Source: Bombyx mori (Eukaryota; Arthropoda; Insecta; Lepidoptera; Bombycidae). From it: a stretch of 64,000 nucleotides of DNA. The stretch covers positions 16,014,001 to 16,078,000 of the forward strand of contig NC_085114.1 of assembly GCF_030269925.1 (NCBI RefSeq), read 5' to 3'. A model generated the notes under the pieces. That model did no database searches. It was not told the DNA's origin and saw nothing but the letters and a program-made list of their open reading frames with translations. A program made the translations under genes and the position numbers. Position 1 is the first letter of the stretch, and every line of letters begins with the position of its first letter. Shown here in pieces: positions 23,268-32,538 of this stretch.

Positions 23268-26200
23268 TTAGTGAAGTCTATAAGCCCACATAGACAGAGG
23301 GCTCTGCATCAAGGCCACGTGCGGGGTTTCCTTCCCGCCCACGATGAGCAGGTACAGTGGCGTGTCCCCGGGCCTGGCCGCCCGCCGACCGACGTTCATG
23401 TCTTGCAGCTCTATGTCTCCAGGCGCAACTCCCGAGTCGGGGGTCAGAGCCAGGTTCAAGTTCCTCACATCTGGACCCAAGTAGTGAGGATTACTGAAAC
23501 CGTTTCCCGATATTCTGTTCACTTTCTCGGCGCTGGCGTAGTCTGAAGTGGACATCTCGGTGTCCTCTTCGTCTGTAATGGTCACAGTTTTGGTGAACCG
23601 GACAGAAGCTGACTTGGGCATGACCACGGTGGTCTCGCTGTCCATTTTAACAGTGACGTCTCTCTTCCCGTTTGCTTCATCTTCAGAGTCCAGGTAGACG
23701 AGCTTGGTGGTTCGAGTGGGGGTTGTGACCATGTCCGCGAAGTCGGGCACGGAGAGTGGGTCACGCGTGAGGTCGGGTACATCCCCTTCCCGCGGGCTGC
23801 ACTGTCCGCGCCGCTCCATGTGGAAGGCAGATTGTGACTTCGGAAGCGTCGATTCGGATGGAACTAAGCTTTCAGTAGAGTCCTTGTTCCCGGCGAGGGC
23901 AGTGTAGGAGCAGCGAGCGGCGCGACGGATGTGAAAGGCAGACAGCTTGGAGATTTCACGAAGGATGTTCCCAGGTGGGGGAGGAGGCCGCGCCAGGGTC
24001 GGGTGGGCGAGCGGGGGGGACCGGGGAGGAGCGCGAGGCGGTCGTCGCGGGAGGAGGATGGCGCACGTGTCGGTGCGAGGGGAGGGCCACTTTACTGTAT
24101 TAGGAATGTGCTCCCATGTTTCTGTTGCTGGGAAAAAAATAAAAATTACTCCTTCGTAAAATTGAGTTTTATCTACATGTGCAGTGCATAGATTCCCAGT
24201 CCGATTTCGAAGAAACATAGATGGTATTAATTGTTATAGATATAAAATTAAATCAAAATTAAGTGATTGAGGGATTACTGGTGGCCCGGACGCGTTTCCA
24301 GTTTCTCCAGAACAAATGGACGAACAGAGACGCAGCCAGGAGGGGTGGGATTTGTTAACAGCTGCCCGAGCGACTCCGAAGGTGGCCTAACAAACCAAGA
24401 GCAACTGCTTCGCGAATTAATCTACTACCGGATCGGAATCGCGACCCGCAAAGAAGGTCCGGCGAGAAACTCAGCGGGCTGATGTATGGGTTAGGTTGCA
24501 CGTCGAAATCTGTTAGTTTCGACGAGTATGGTTACCGGGGTCCCTAAGCCTGCTTCAGTGTTAGAGCTGAAGGCGTGTAATGCAAAGGTTATTGGATCGT
24601 ATGGATCCGTAAGATGGAGCTCTTGTAATGTACATACTAGGCTGCACTAAAAGTATCGGGAATGGAATATTTCCACTGTTCCTGTCATATTAAAATCTTT
24701 TTAATTGAAAACTCCTTGGTTTTAAAAATCGAATACCATTTATTTATTTAAAAAAAGATTCTCGGTCTTGTCACGAGGTTTTGTCAAACTTGTTTAGTCG
24801 TTGAGAAAATGGAATTGACTCGAGAAAATTCAAGAGCGATGATTTATTATGACTTTCGAAGTGGTTTAACACAAAAACAGTGTGTTGACCGGATGATTTC
24901 TGCATTTGGTGATGAAGCCCCATCCAAAACCACAATTTATCGCTGCCTTGCTGAGTTTCAACGTGGACGTGTCAAGCTCAGTGATGATCCCCGTCAAGGT
25001 CGTCCAAAAACTGCAGTCACCCAAGAAAACGTTGATGCTGTGCGTAAGCTGACTGAGGAAGATCGACATGTGACATACCGCGAAATTCAGGCAACTTTAG
25101 ACATTGGCATGAGTCAAATACAAATAATCTTGCATGAACAATTAGATGCAAAAAAGTTGTTTTCCCGATGGATACCGAATTCGCTCTGTGAAGAGCAAAA
25201 AGCGGCTCGCGTTACTTGGTGCGTCAGAACTCTCGAAAGATTCCACGCAGGATCGTCAAATGCTGTATACAACATTGTATCAGGTGACGAATCCTGGATA
25301 TACGCGTACGAACCCGAAACAAAAAACCAGTCACGAGTTTGGGTGTTCGAAAATGAGTTAAAGCCAACAAAAATTGTTCGTTCACGGAGTGTTGCAAAAA
25401 AAATGGTGGCCACGTTTGTCTCCAAAACCGGCCATGTTACGACTATTCCTCCTGAGGGACAAAGAACGGTTAATGCATGTGGCGGGTAGCCATCATACAA
25501 CGCAAGATAATTGACAGATGCCTGAATCTCGCTTACGACATTTTCAAGATAAAGCACATATATACAAGTTCCGAACAACAACATTCGGACCGTCGGTCTA
25601 CCGAGCAATCCCTCTAGAGGGACAAAGAACGGTTAATGCAGAATGGTATGCTAGCATTTGTTTGCCACAGGTCGTTTCTGAACTCCGTAAAGAGAACTGC
25701 AACCGCCGCATCATCCTCCATCACGACAATGCGAGTTCTCACACCGCGCACAGAACAAAAGAGTTTTTAGAGCAAGAAAATAGGTATAGAATTATTAGAC
25801 CATCCGCCGTACAGCCCCGACCTAAGCCCTAATGATTTCTATACTTTCCCTAAAATAAAGAATAAATTGCGTGGACAGAGATTTTCATCACCTGAAGAAG
25901 CTGTGGACGCCTACAAAACGGCCATTTTGGAGACCCCAACTTCCGAATGGAATGGTTGCTTCAATGATTGGTTCCATCGTATGGAAAAGTGTGTCAAATT
26001 TCGCGGAGAATACTTCGAAAAGCAATAAATACATTTTTAAATAGTAATGTTGTGTCACGTTCGTTAATTCCCGAAATTTTCAGTGCCGCCCTCGTAATAT
26101 GCAGTTTAAGGGGGGATAGGGAGTTTTTTTTGTTAATTAACGTCATATTTATGACGAGCAAGAAATAAATAAGTTTGAGATTTAAAGAAGTGCTATTTAC

Positions 26201-29200
26201 CAAAATGAAACCGCCACAGGTCGTTGTGCGGGTGTGAATGTGAGTCTCCCCCGAAGATGTAGAGGTGAGCGCGAGCGCGCGCCGCCGCGTGCCCACTGCG
26301 CGGCGCCGGGCCCGCACGCGCGCGCACCTCCCGCCACACGCGCGACACTGCGGCACCACGCGGTACATCGCCGCGGCACGTCACGCACAGCGCCGCGTTG
26401 TGCGTCACGTGCATGTGGTTATAGGGCTCGCCGCCCGTTCGGTCAACGCACGACTCATAGATGTACTATTTATTGGAACGTCTAACTCAAGCCAAAGTTG
26501 TAACGCATCAATACTTGTGACCGGTTGCGGTTTGTGCAGTACTTATTTCATGTTACATTTAATAACAATAATTAAGAACGACTAACAGGGTCTCAAATCA
26601 ACGTTAGAATGATATTTAAAATCTAGCACTGATTTAGGTGACGGAGGCATAAAATAAGATGGCGTCACCGTATCAAAAAGGTAGCTTCTTTTTTAAGCAA
26701 AGTATTTAAACAGATGAAGTATATAGAGGTACAGGCCTACTCACTGGTGTCGTAGAACCACAGGTCGGCGCAGTCCCGCAGGTCGCACTGTCCGCCGTGC
26801 ACGTACAGGCGCTCGTCGTGCAGCGCGGCGGCGTGGCGGTGGCGCGCCGGCCCGGAGTTCCACGTCCGGACTTGGTGCCACGACTCGGATTCTGTAACAA
26901 ATCGTGTTATTGCCGATGAACTCTAATGTACGGAGATTATAGAAACCCATGACGCAAATGCTCCCGTCTGAATGGAGGAATGTTGCAAGTTAACCTGCAT
27001 AATGTAACCGCAGTATCAATATGCAATAAAATAATTCGCGGACCCGCTTGCACAGCTCGTTTATTAGTTTGCATATTTCTGGTTTGAAGTAATCACGAGA
27101 CGACCGCTTCTTTAAAATATAGGCAGCACGCACTTTCTTTATATCCTTAATATCTCAGGTGAAAAACTCTTACCATAGTGGAACGCCCAGAGTTCATTAG
27201 TGGACCCCTTCAAATCCTGGTACCCTCCATAAATGAGGAGACAGTCCTTAAGGGCATGAGCTGTGTGTCCCCTCCGACCTCGAGGTCCACTGACAGCGCC
27301 ACGAGGGTCCCTTGCGCGACGACGCACGGAGGAAGTGTAGTTCACTTGGCCGGGAAGCTTGCGCCAGATTTGTGTCTGAGGGCAAATACGCAATTTCGTG
27401 GATTTGGGAAATTGGAATATGGTCATATGTCAGAACATTTTGTTATAGTGTCTACTAAAAAATTATTATGAAAAGCACTAAGCTGTGCTGTGTTTCGCCT
27501 CTCTGATGCAAGCGATAGATGTAAGTAGATTGTAAAACTGCAATATGACAGTTGAACGTATCTCGGATCGTCTAACCCAGTGGTGGGCCATAAAGTTTAA
27601 GAAATTCTAAAGGAGGGCCAGAATTATAGAAAAAATGCATTTTGTATTAAAACTTTTTAATAAACAAAATACATTTTAGTATTACGCCTTGTTAGGCGTG
27701 TGAGACGTGAGACGTGCGATAGATAGGTGAAACTAGTGGTTGTTTTCTAATAAATAAGCTAATACCTGTGACAGACTGCCGAGATTATAATGATGGAAAG
27801 TTAATTATGAGATAGTGAAAGCTCAAAACACCCCTGACGAATTGGAGCTTTCATTAAAAATTTTACGCGCTAAAATGCTGACTAGAATATTTAGGATCAA
27901 TGGACTCTCGGCGGGCCGGATTAAATACTTCCGCGGGCCGGAATTGGCCGGTGGGCCGTGCTTTGCCCCTCACTGATCCAACCCATGCATTAGCCCACTG
28001 AGTTTCTCGCCGGATCATCTCAGCGGGTCGCGATTCCGATCCGTTAGCGGATTTATTCGCGAAGCAGCTGCTCTCGAGTTGTTAGGTCTCCTTCGGAGGC
28101 GTTCGGGCAGCTGTTAGCTAATCCCAACTCTTTTGGCTGAGCCTTTGCTCGTCCACCAGTCCTGGTGAAACTAGAAAGGGCTCCAGGCCACCAGTAAACC
28201 TTTAATCATAAAGAAATACCTCTGTATCGTATATCCACAGCGGGGTCTCGTTGGTGAGCGCCCCCGCCTCGCCGCCGAACACGTAGATCCTGTGCCCGTG
28301 CGCGGTCGCCGTGTGCTCTTGGAGAGACGGAGGATGCTCTCCACGACAGTCCAACTTCTCCCAGTTTCCTGTTGCTGGAAATAAAAATTCAAGAGGATTA
28401 ATATTGTTGCCTCATAATATTATAATAGTAGACCGTCTCGTCGGTCTACTGTACCATGAGCAACGGGTAGATTCCTAGTCGGAGGCAGTACTTTTGTGGA
28501 AGGTACTTAAGAACCCGGAATCTGCATGTACTCTGATATGTGTCTGTTTTTTATTTTAATGAGTTCTTCTTCGAAAAATGTTGGATGTTTTTTTTATATC
28601 AAACGGACGGAGCCGCTTTCATTTCACGTCTAAGGGTTTTGATTATAATCATTTGACGGGTCACACAAACGACGTTACCACAAACTTAATAGCGAAATGC
28701 ATAATAATATAACAGTTAAAAGAAACAAAATTTATTGAACTAATAACAAATACTGACTTGAACAATGAGAAATTTCTGATGGTTATTATGAAAACAGGAA
28801 ATTTAAGACTGAAGGCCAAGCCACAGATTCAGAAGATAAAAATAGAAAATAAGAAAAAAATTAATGAATCAAGAAAACCTAGTTAAAGTTATGAGTTGGA
28901 ATAAAATTAAAGATGAGTTTTTAAATAATTTTCGATGTGGAATTATTTTGGCTGAAACACTTTTTTTGTGAGAAGATCTGAATGAACACACATTCTACTT
29001 ACTGATCGAGCGACACTGGTATACCGTGACTTCCCTCCGCGCTGACACCGCGTGTCCTCACCTATATTCCTATTTGTGTTGAAACAATAACGCCACTTAC
29101 ATCATAAGGGTCAATAAAAGACCATTCGACTTCGACCAGTTCTTGACCCAATTAGCTCGGGAACGTGATTCGTCTGAAGTGTCTCACGAGTGTCGGTTCG

Positions 29201-29663
29201 TGCTGACTTCGAGTTTCAATGGAACATTTTCCCCGGAGATGCTCATTTCAAAAGCTGCTGTGAACTTTCAATGGCGCTTTGCGATCTCTGTGCTGACTTT
29301 AGTATGGGATTTTTGCTTTGCGACAAAAATTAGGCCTATTTTTAGTGCAACTTTGTGGAAGACTTTTTTTTATAACAGAGCACACAGAATGTCAACATCA
29401 CGAACATCTCATTGAGATCGTTCGGGAGAGCTTGGACTGTTCATGGAAACGCTCTACATTGGTCTACATCGTATGTATCAGCCTCATCAAATACTTACTA
29501 AGACTATATCTCCAGAAATCTCTGAGCGGCACGGAACCTCCAGACCCTCGCCCCCCCAGCACGTACACGAAGCCCCCTAGTAAGGTCGCGGAGTGCTTGC
29601 CGCGGGAGCACGGCGCAGACTTGCCGTCCGCTCCTCCACTGTCGACCAGGCTCCACATCTCAT
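23268..29663 (-). CDS. Kelch-repeat beta-propeller protein (5' end not found)
   Basis: Six exons: 29663-29499, 28374-28220, 27375-27174, 26891-26745, 26347-26201, 24127-23268, with consistent phases. They give 558 residues from the first complete codon. Each exon starts near a kelch 'xxxW' strand (DEMW, GNW, QIW, ESW, RVW, ETW) and carries one blade with the double Gly (YVLGG, YVFGG, LIYGG, YVHGG, YIFGG). The sixth blade is split: its first strands open the last exon, and a matching YLLIVGG...MWAYRL stands at the very C-terminus. Between them lie about 220 residues rich in Pro/Arg, then Ser/Thr/Asp/Glu. Kelch propellers usually bind proteins, and no BTB or other partner domain is seen. Exon 1 opens at an acceptor in phase 1, so an upstream exon is expected; alternatively translation starts at the ATG just inside it. 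A lineage-specific name cannot be given. Confidence 0.87.
24264..24634 (-). mobile_element. 3' end of a jockey-clade LINE, 5'-truncated
   Basis: The plus strand reads GGATTACTGGTGGCCCGGA, AACTGCTTCGCGAATTAATC, GGCGAGAAACTCAGCGGGCT, GGTTACCGGGGTCCCTAAGC. This is the same 3' terminus as the LINE at 41765-46141, including the last codons of ORF2. It lies in the last intron of the kelch gene and stops just before the mariner element. Confidence 0.85.
24637..26094 (+). mobile_element. Mariner element (DD34D type), disrupted
   Basis: Flanked by TA on both sides (24635-24636, 26095-26096). Imperfect inverted ends: CTAGGCTGCACTAAAAGTAT at the left, CGAGGGCGGCACTGAAAATT at the right on the other strand. 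The transposase starts at 24809 and shows the first catalytic Asp in SGDESWIYAYEPE, the second in HHDNASSH and the third in SPDLSPND, with a spacing of 34 once the frame breaks are allowed for. The frame is broken by a 139-bp insertion (25478-25616) and by about 4 extra bases near 25785. The element sits in the last intron of the kelch gene. Confidence 0.92.
24809..26030 (+). pseudogene. Mariner transposase, broken
   Basis: The first 224 or so codons (24809-25477) hold the helix-turn-helix DNA-binding part and the first catalytic Asp. The frame then hits the insertion and a stop, and resumes after the repeated 24-bp segment at 25617, continuing through HHDNASSH. A small indel near 25785 shifts the frame again before LLDHPPYSPDLSPND. 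The end, GEYFEKQ and a stop, is near 26028. With two frame breaks it cannot make an active enzyme. Confidence 0.88.
27578..27975. mobile_element. hAT-like non-autonomous element
   Basis: The ends are CAGTGGTGGGCCATAAAG and, on the other strand, CAGTGAGGGGCAAAGCAC. The flanking 8-mers GTCTAACC and ATCCAACC match at six of eight bases, as expected for a decayed hAT target duplication. The 398-bp interior has no transposase frame. It lies in the kelch gene intron between exons 2 and 3. Confidence 0.6.
27976..28216 (+). mobile_element. Jockey-clade LINE 3' tail against a splice donor
   Basis: Reads CACTGAGTTTCTCGCCGGAT, CGAAGCAGCTGCTCTCGAGT, GGTCTCCTTCGGAGGCGTTC, then GGCCACCAGTAAACCTTTAA and ends ATAAAGAAA. 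It is the 3' tail of the same family as 41765-46141 in the opposite orientation, antisense to the kelch gene. Its A-rich end lies within about four bases of the donor of kelch exon 2 (GT at 28219-28218). Confidence 0.8.
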
Positions 29664-29868
29664 CTAAAAAAATATTAGATTTTAATTCAAGAAACATTTC
29701 AGTTCGGTCGGCTCATTGGCCTGCTGATTAGTCGTGACCTCAGGGCCCCTGGGACTAAGTTTGAGGTCCTAGCTTGGGCTGTTGGCTGTAGGTAGTTTGA
29801 CTTTTATTTGTGGCGCAAGTCATGTCATGCGTCACGTTAGCATAACTCTCTTTATTTTATTATTATTA

Positions 29869-30185
29869 CTAGCTGACCCGGCTGACCCGGCGACTTTGCA
29901 GTGGCTTAATCGACAAATAAAAGACCTAAACTTTTGTATAAAATAAACTTAAAAGAAACAAAAGGAATCCGTCCGATGGGGGATGACGGGGGACAACACA
30001 TGAAAGGGAAAACAAAATTGTTAAATTTATTTAATTCCGAGGTTTTTCATATTTATCTACCTTTTAAACCTTTTCAGGACTTCGACAAATAATTCAAGAC
30101 CAAAATTGCCAAATCGGTCCAGCCGTTCTCGAGTTTTAGCGAAACTAACGAACAGCAATTCATTTTTATACATAAAAAAGAAGAT
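29869..30185 (-). repeat. Second copy of the GACCCGGC...AACGAACAGC repeat
   Basis: On the plus strand it begins CTAGCTGACCCGGCTGACCC and ends TAACGAACAGCAATTCATTT. This is the reverse complement of the repeat at 14205-14455. The start has a short internal duplication, CTGACCCGG twice. It lies upstream of the first kelch exon found. Confidence 0.65.
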
Positions 30186-31229
30186 TATGCTCTCTTTAGA
30201 TATTCTTTACACAATGCGAAATTTACGTGTGCCTACGATTTTTGTTATTGTATTGTACGTAAGTATTGTATTAACATTGTTAATATCATGGATAGTTTTA
30301 TTATTTAAGGTATTTAAGTTAATAGTGTTTCGTGCCCACTTCCGAGTCCTCGTTTCCAATGAGAGGCACATAATCTTAGATTATCTTAATATCCATTTTA
30401 CGGGTTAATTTTGTTTGGTAATTTTTATTTACAATTTCCGGTGAATTTAGATAAAAGTATGCACGTCAGTGAGCCGCGGACAGAGCAGCCGATATGAACG
30501 CGAGATTAAATTGTAAAATGTGTTCAACCCGTGCACGGCTCGCCAAAATCTCGGAATACACAGCATTAAAGTCAAAATTCATTAAATTGTTATTATTTAT
30601 ACTGTCATATTTCGGAGGCTCACGCAGACAGACGCGGTAATGTGGTGTCGACCCTCACTGCGCCCGGCTGTAATCACAAATATTTCGACTTCAAAGGTTT
30701 TCCCTCTAGAAATTCACAATTTCTCCCCCTAGTCTTGTTGATATCTCCAACAACCCCGAGCGAGGGGTAAATGAAATGCTCCCGTATCCCTTAAGGCATG
30801 TTTGGGGACACATTTTTTTGTTTGTAGGGTTGAAACCGCATAAGTATAATTATCGAGTGTACAAATTTTGTAGAAAGTATGAGGAGACTTATTTATATCG
30901 CGCAGAAATCCTGTATTCTGGTCTGCATATAAAACATTACATTATAATAAAGTTCGACAGTATATTATCTGAAGCAGCGCCAGTAACATGAAGTATTTTC
31001 TGCGGGAATGGTCTCTAGACCCCTTTACTAAATGAACGAATTAGTAAAGTTTTGCTTACTAGAAAGCTAAGCTTTTACAAAGGATTATGGATCAAATATC
31101 TTGTGGTAGGTAAATTTTCATTTTTAAATTCAGTAAAAGCTCTTTATTCGCGCTTCCTTCAATCGCGTACTCGCGGATTTAAGAAATGCGACCGATTAAG
31201 ATTTGTTTATTGGCGGATCTAATCATATA
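30186..31229. other. Gene-free stretch
   Basis: AT-rich DNA with no domain-bearing frame. The frames at 30106-30408 and 30776-30991 are hydrophobic or featureless and I do not support them as genes. The missing first exon of the kelch gene could lie here. Confidence 0.4.
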
Positions 31230-32536
31230 CCTAGTCAGGCCATAAGTATTGTCACACAGTAAAAACTTTTCTTTTAGAATGTTGGCCACAAAAAAGTTTA
31301 TTGAATTCGAATTTCGAATTGTTCATGAAAATAAAAATGTATACTTTTAGAATTTTACTCATTTTTAAATATGGAGTGGACGCTTAAAGAAGACCGTGTT
31401 GCAGTTATTGCGTTGCATCGTTGCGGTTACGCGCCAATTAAAATTTTTAACATACTGAAAAATTTGAATATAACCAAAAGATTCGTTTATCGTACCATCA
31501 AACGATACAGTGAAGACTCTAGTGTAGATGACAGGTCAAGAAGTGGTCGCCCTCGGTCTGTTAGGACTCCAGCAGTGATAAAAGCTGTGAAGGCGCGAAT
31601 TCAAAGAAATCCCAAACGTAAGCAGAAACTGTTGGCCCTTCAGATGGGGTTAAGCAGAACCACGGTGAAAAGGGTGTTAAATGAAGACTTAGGGCTTCGG
31701 GCATATCGAAGAAAAAGAGGACATCGTTTGAATGCTCGTCTAATGGACCTGAGACTGAAGAGATGCCGCGCTTTGTTGAAGCGGTACGCGGGAAAAAAAT
31801 ATCGGGAAATTCTTTTTTCGGATGAAAAATTTTTTACCGTAGAAGAGAGCTACAACAAACAAAATGATAAGGTGTACGCACACAGTAGTGAAGAAGCGAG
31901 CAACCGTATTCCGCGTGTCCAACAAGGTCATTTTCCATCCTCGCTCATGGTATGGTTGGGAGTTTCTTATTGGGGCTTAACAGAGGTACATTTTTGTGAG
32001 AAAGGTGTAAAAACGAATGCAGTTGTATGTCAAAATACAGTCCTGACGAACCTTGTGGAACCTGTTTCTCATACCATGCTCAATAACAGGCACTGGGTAT
32101 TCCAACAAGATTCGGCGCCAGCTCATAGAGCGAAGAGCACACAAGACTGGCTGGCGGCGCGTGAAATCGACTTCATCCGGCACGAAGACTGGCCCTCCTC
32201 CAGTCCAGATTTGAATCTGTTAGATTACAAGATATAGCAACACTTGGAGGAAAAGGCGTGCTCAAAGCCTCATCCCAATTTGGAGTCACTCAAGACATCC
32301 TTGATTAAGGCAGCCGCCGATATTGACATGGACCTCGTTCGTGCTGCGATAGACGACTGGCCGCGCAGATTGAAGGCCTGTATTCAAAATCACGGAGGTC
32401 ATTTTGAATAAACTTTAGTGTCATAAGAATCTATGTTTTGTTAAGTTCATTTTGGTATATGAATGGTTACATAATGAATAAACTTGTTTCAATTATTTTA
32501 CATTAAACATGTAACAGAATTTATGACCTGACTAGG
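31230..32536 (+). mobile_element. Mariner-like element, DD37D (maT/Bmmar1-like)
   Basis: A 1307-bp element flanked by TA (31228-31229 and 32537-32538). The 28-bp ends are nearly identical: CCTAGTCAGGCCATAAGTAT at the left and CCTAGTCAGGTCATAAATTC at the right on the other strand. One transposase frame fills the middle. Good ends and an almost intact gene point to a fairly recent insertion. Confidence 0.94.
31371..32411 (+). pseudogene. DD37D transposase with one nonsense codon
   Basis: The full frame runs 347 codons from ATG 31371 to TAA 32409-32411. It has an N-terminal helix-turn-helix region, SDEKFF (first catalytic Asp), QQDSAPAH (second) and SSPDLNLLDY (third). There are 37 residues between the second and third Asp, the signature of the maT/Bmmar1-type group. 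A single TAG at 32235-32237, directly after LLDYKI, cuts off the last 57 or so residues. The frame stays open after it, and a Trp (IW) is common at this spot in the family, so TGG to TAG is the likely change. Confidence 0.92.
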
Positions 32537-32538
32537 TA

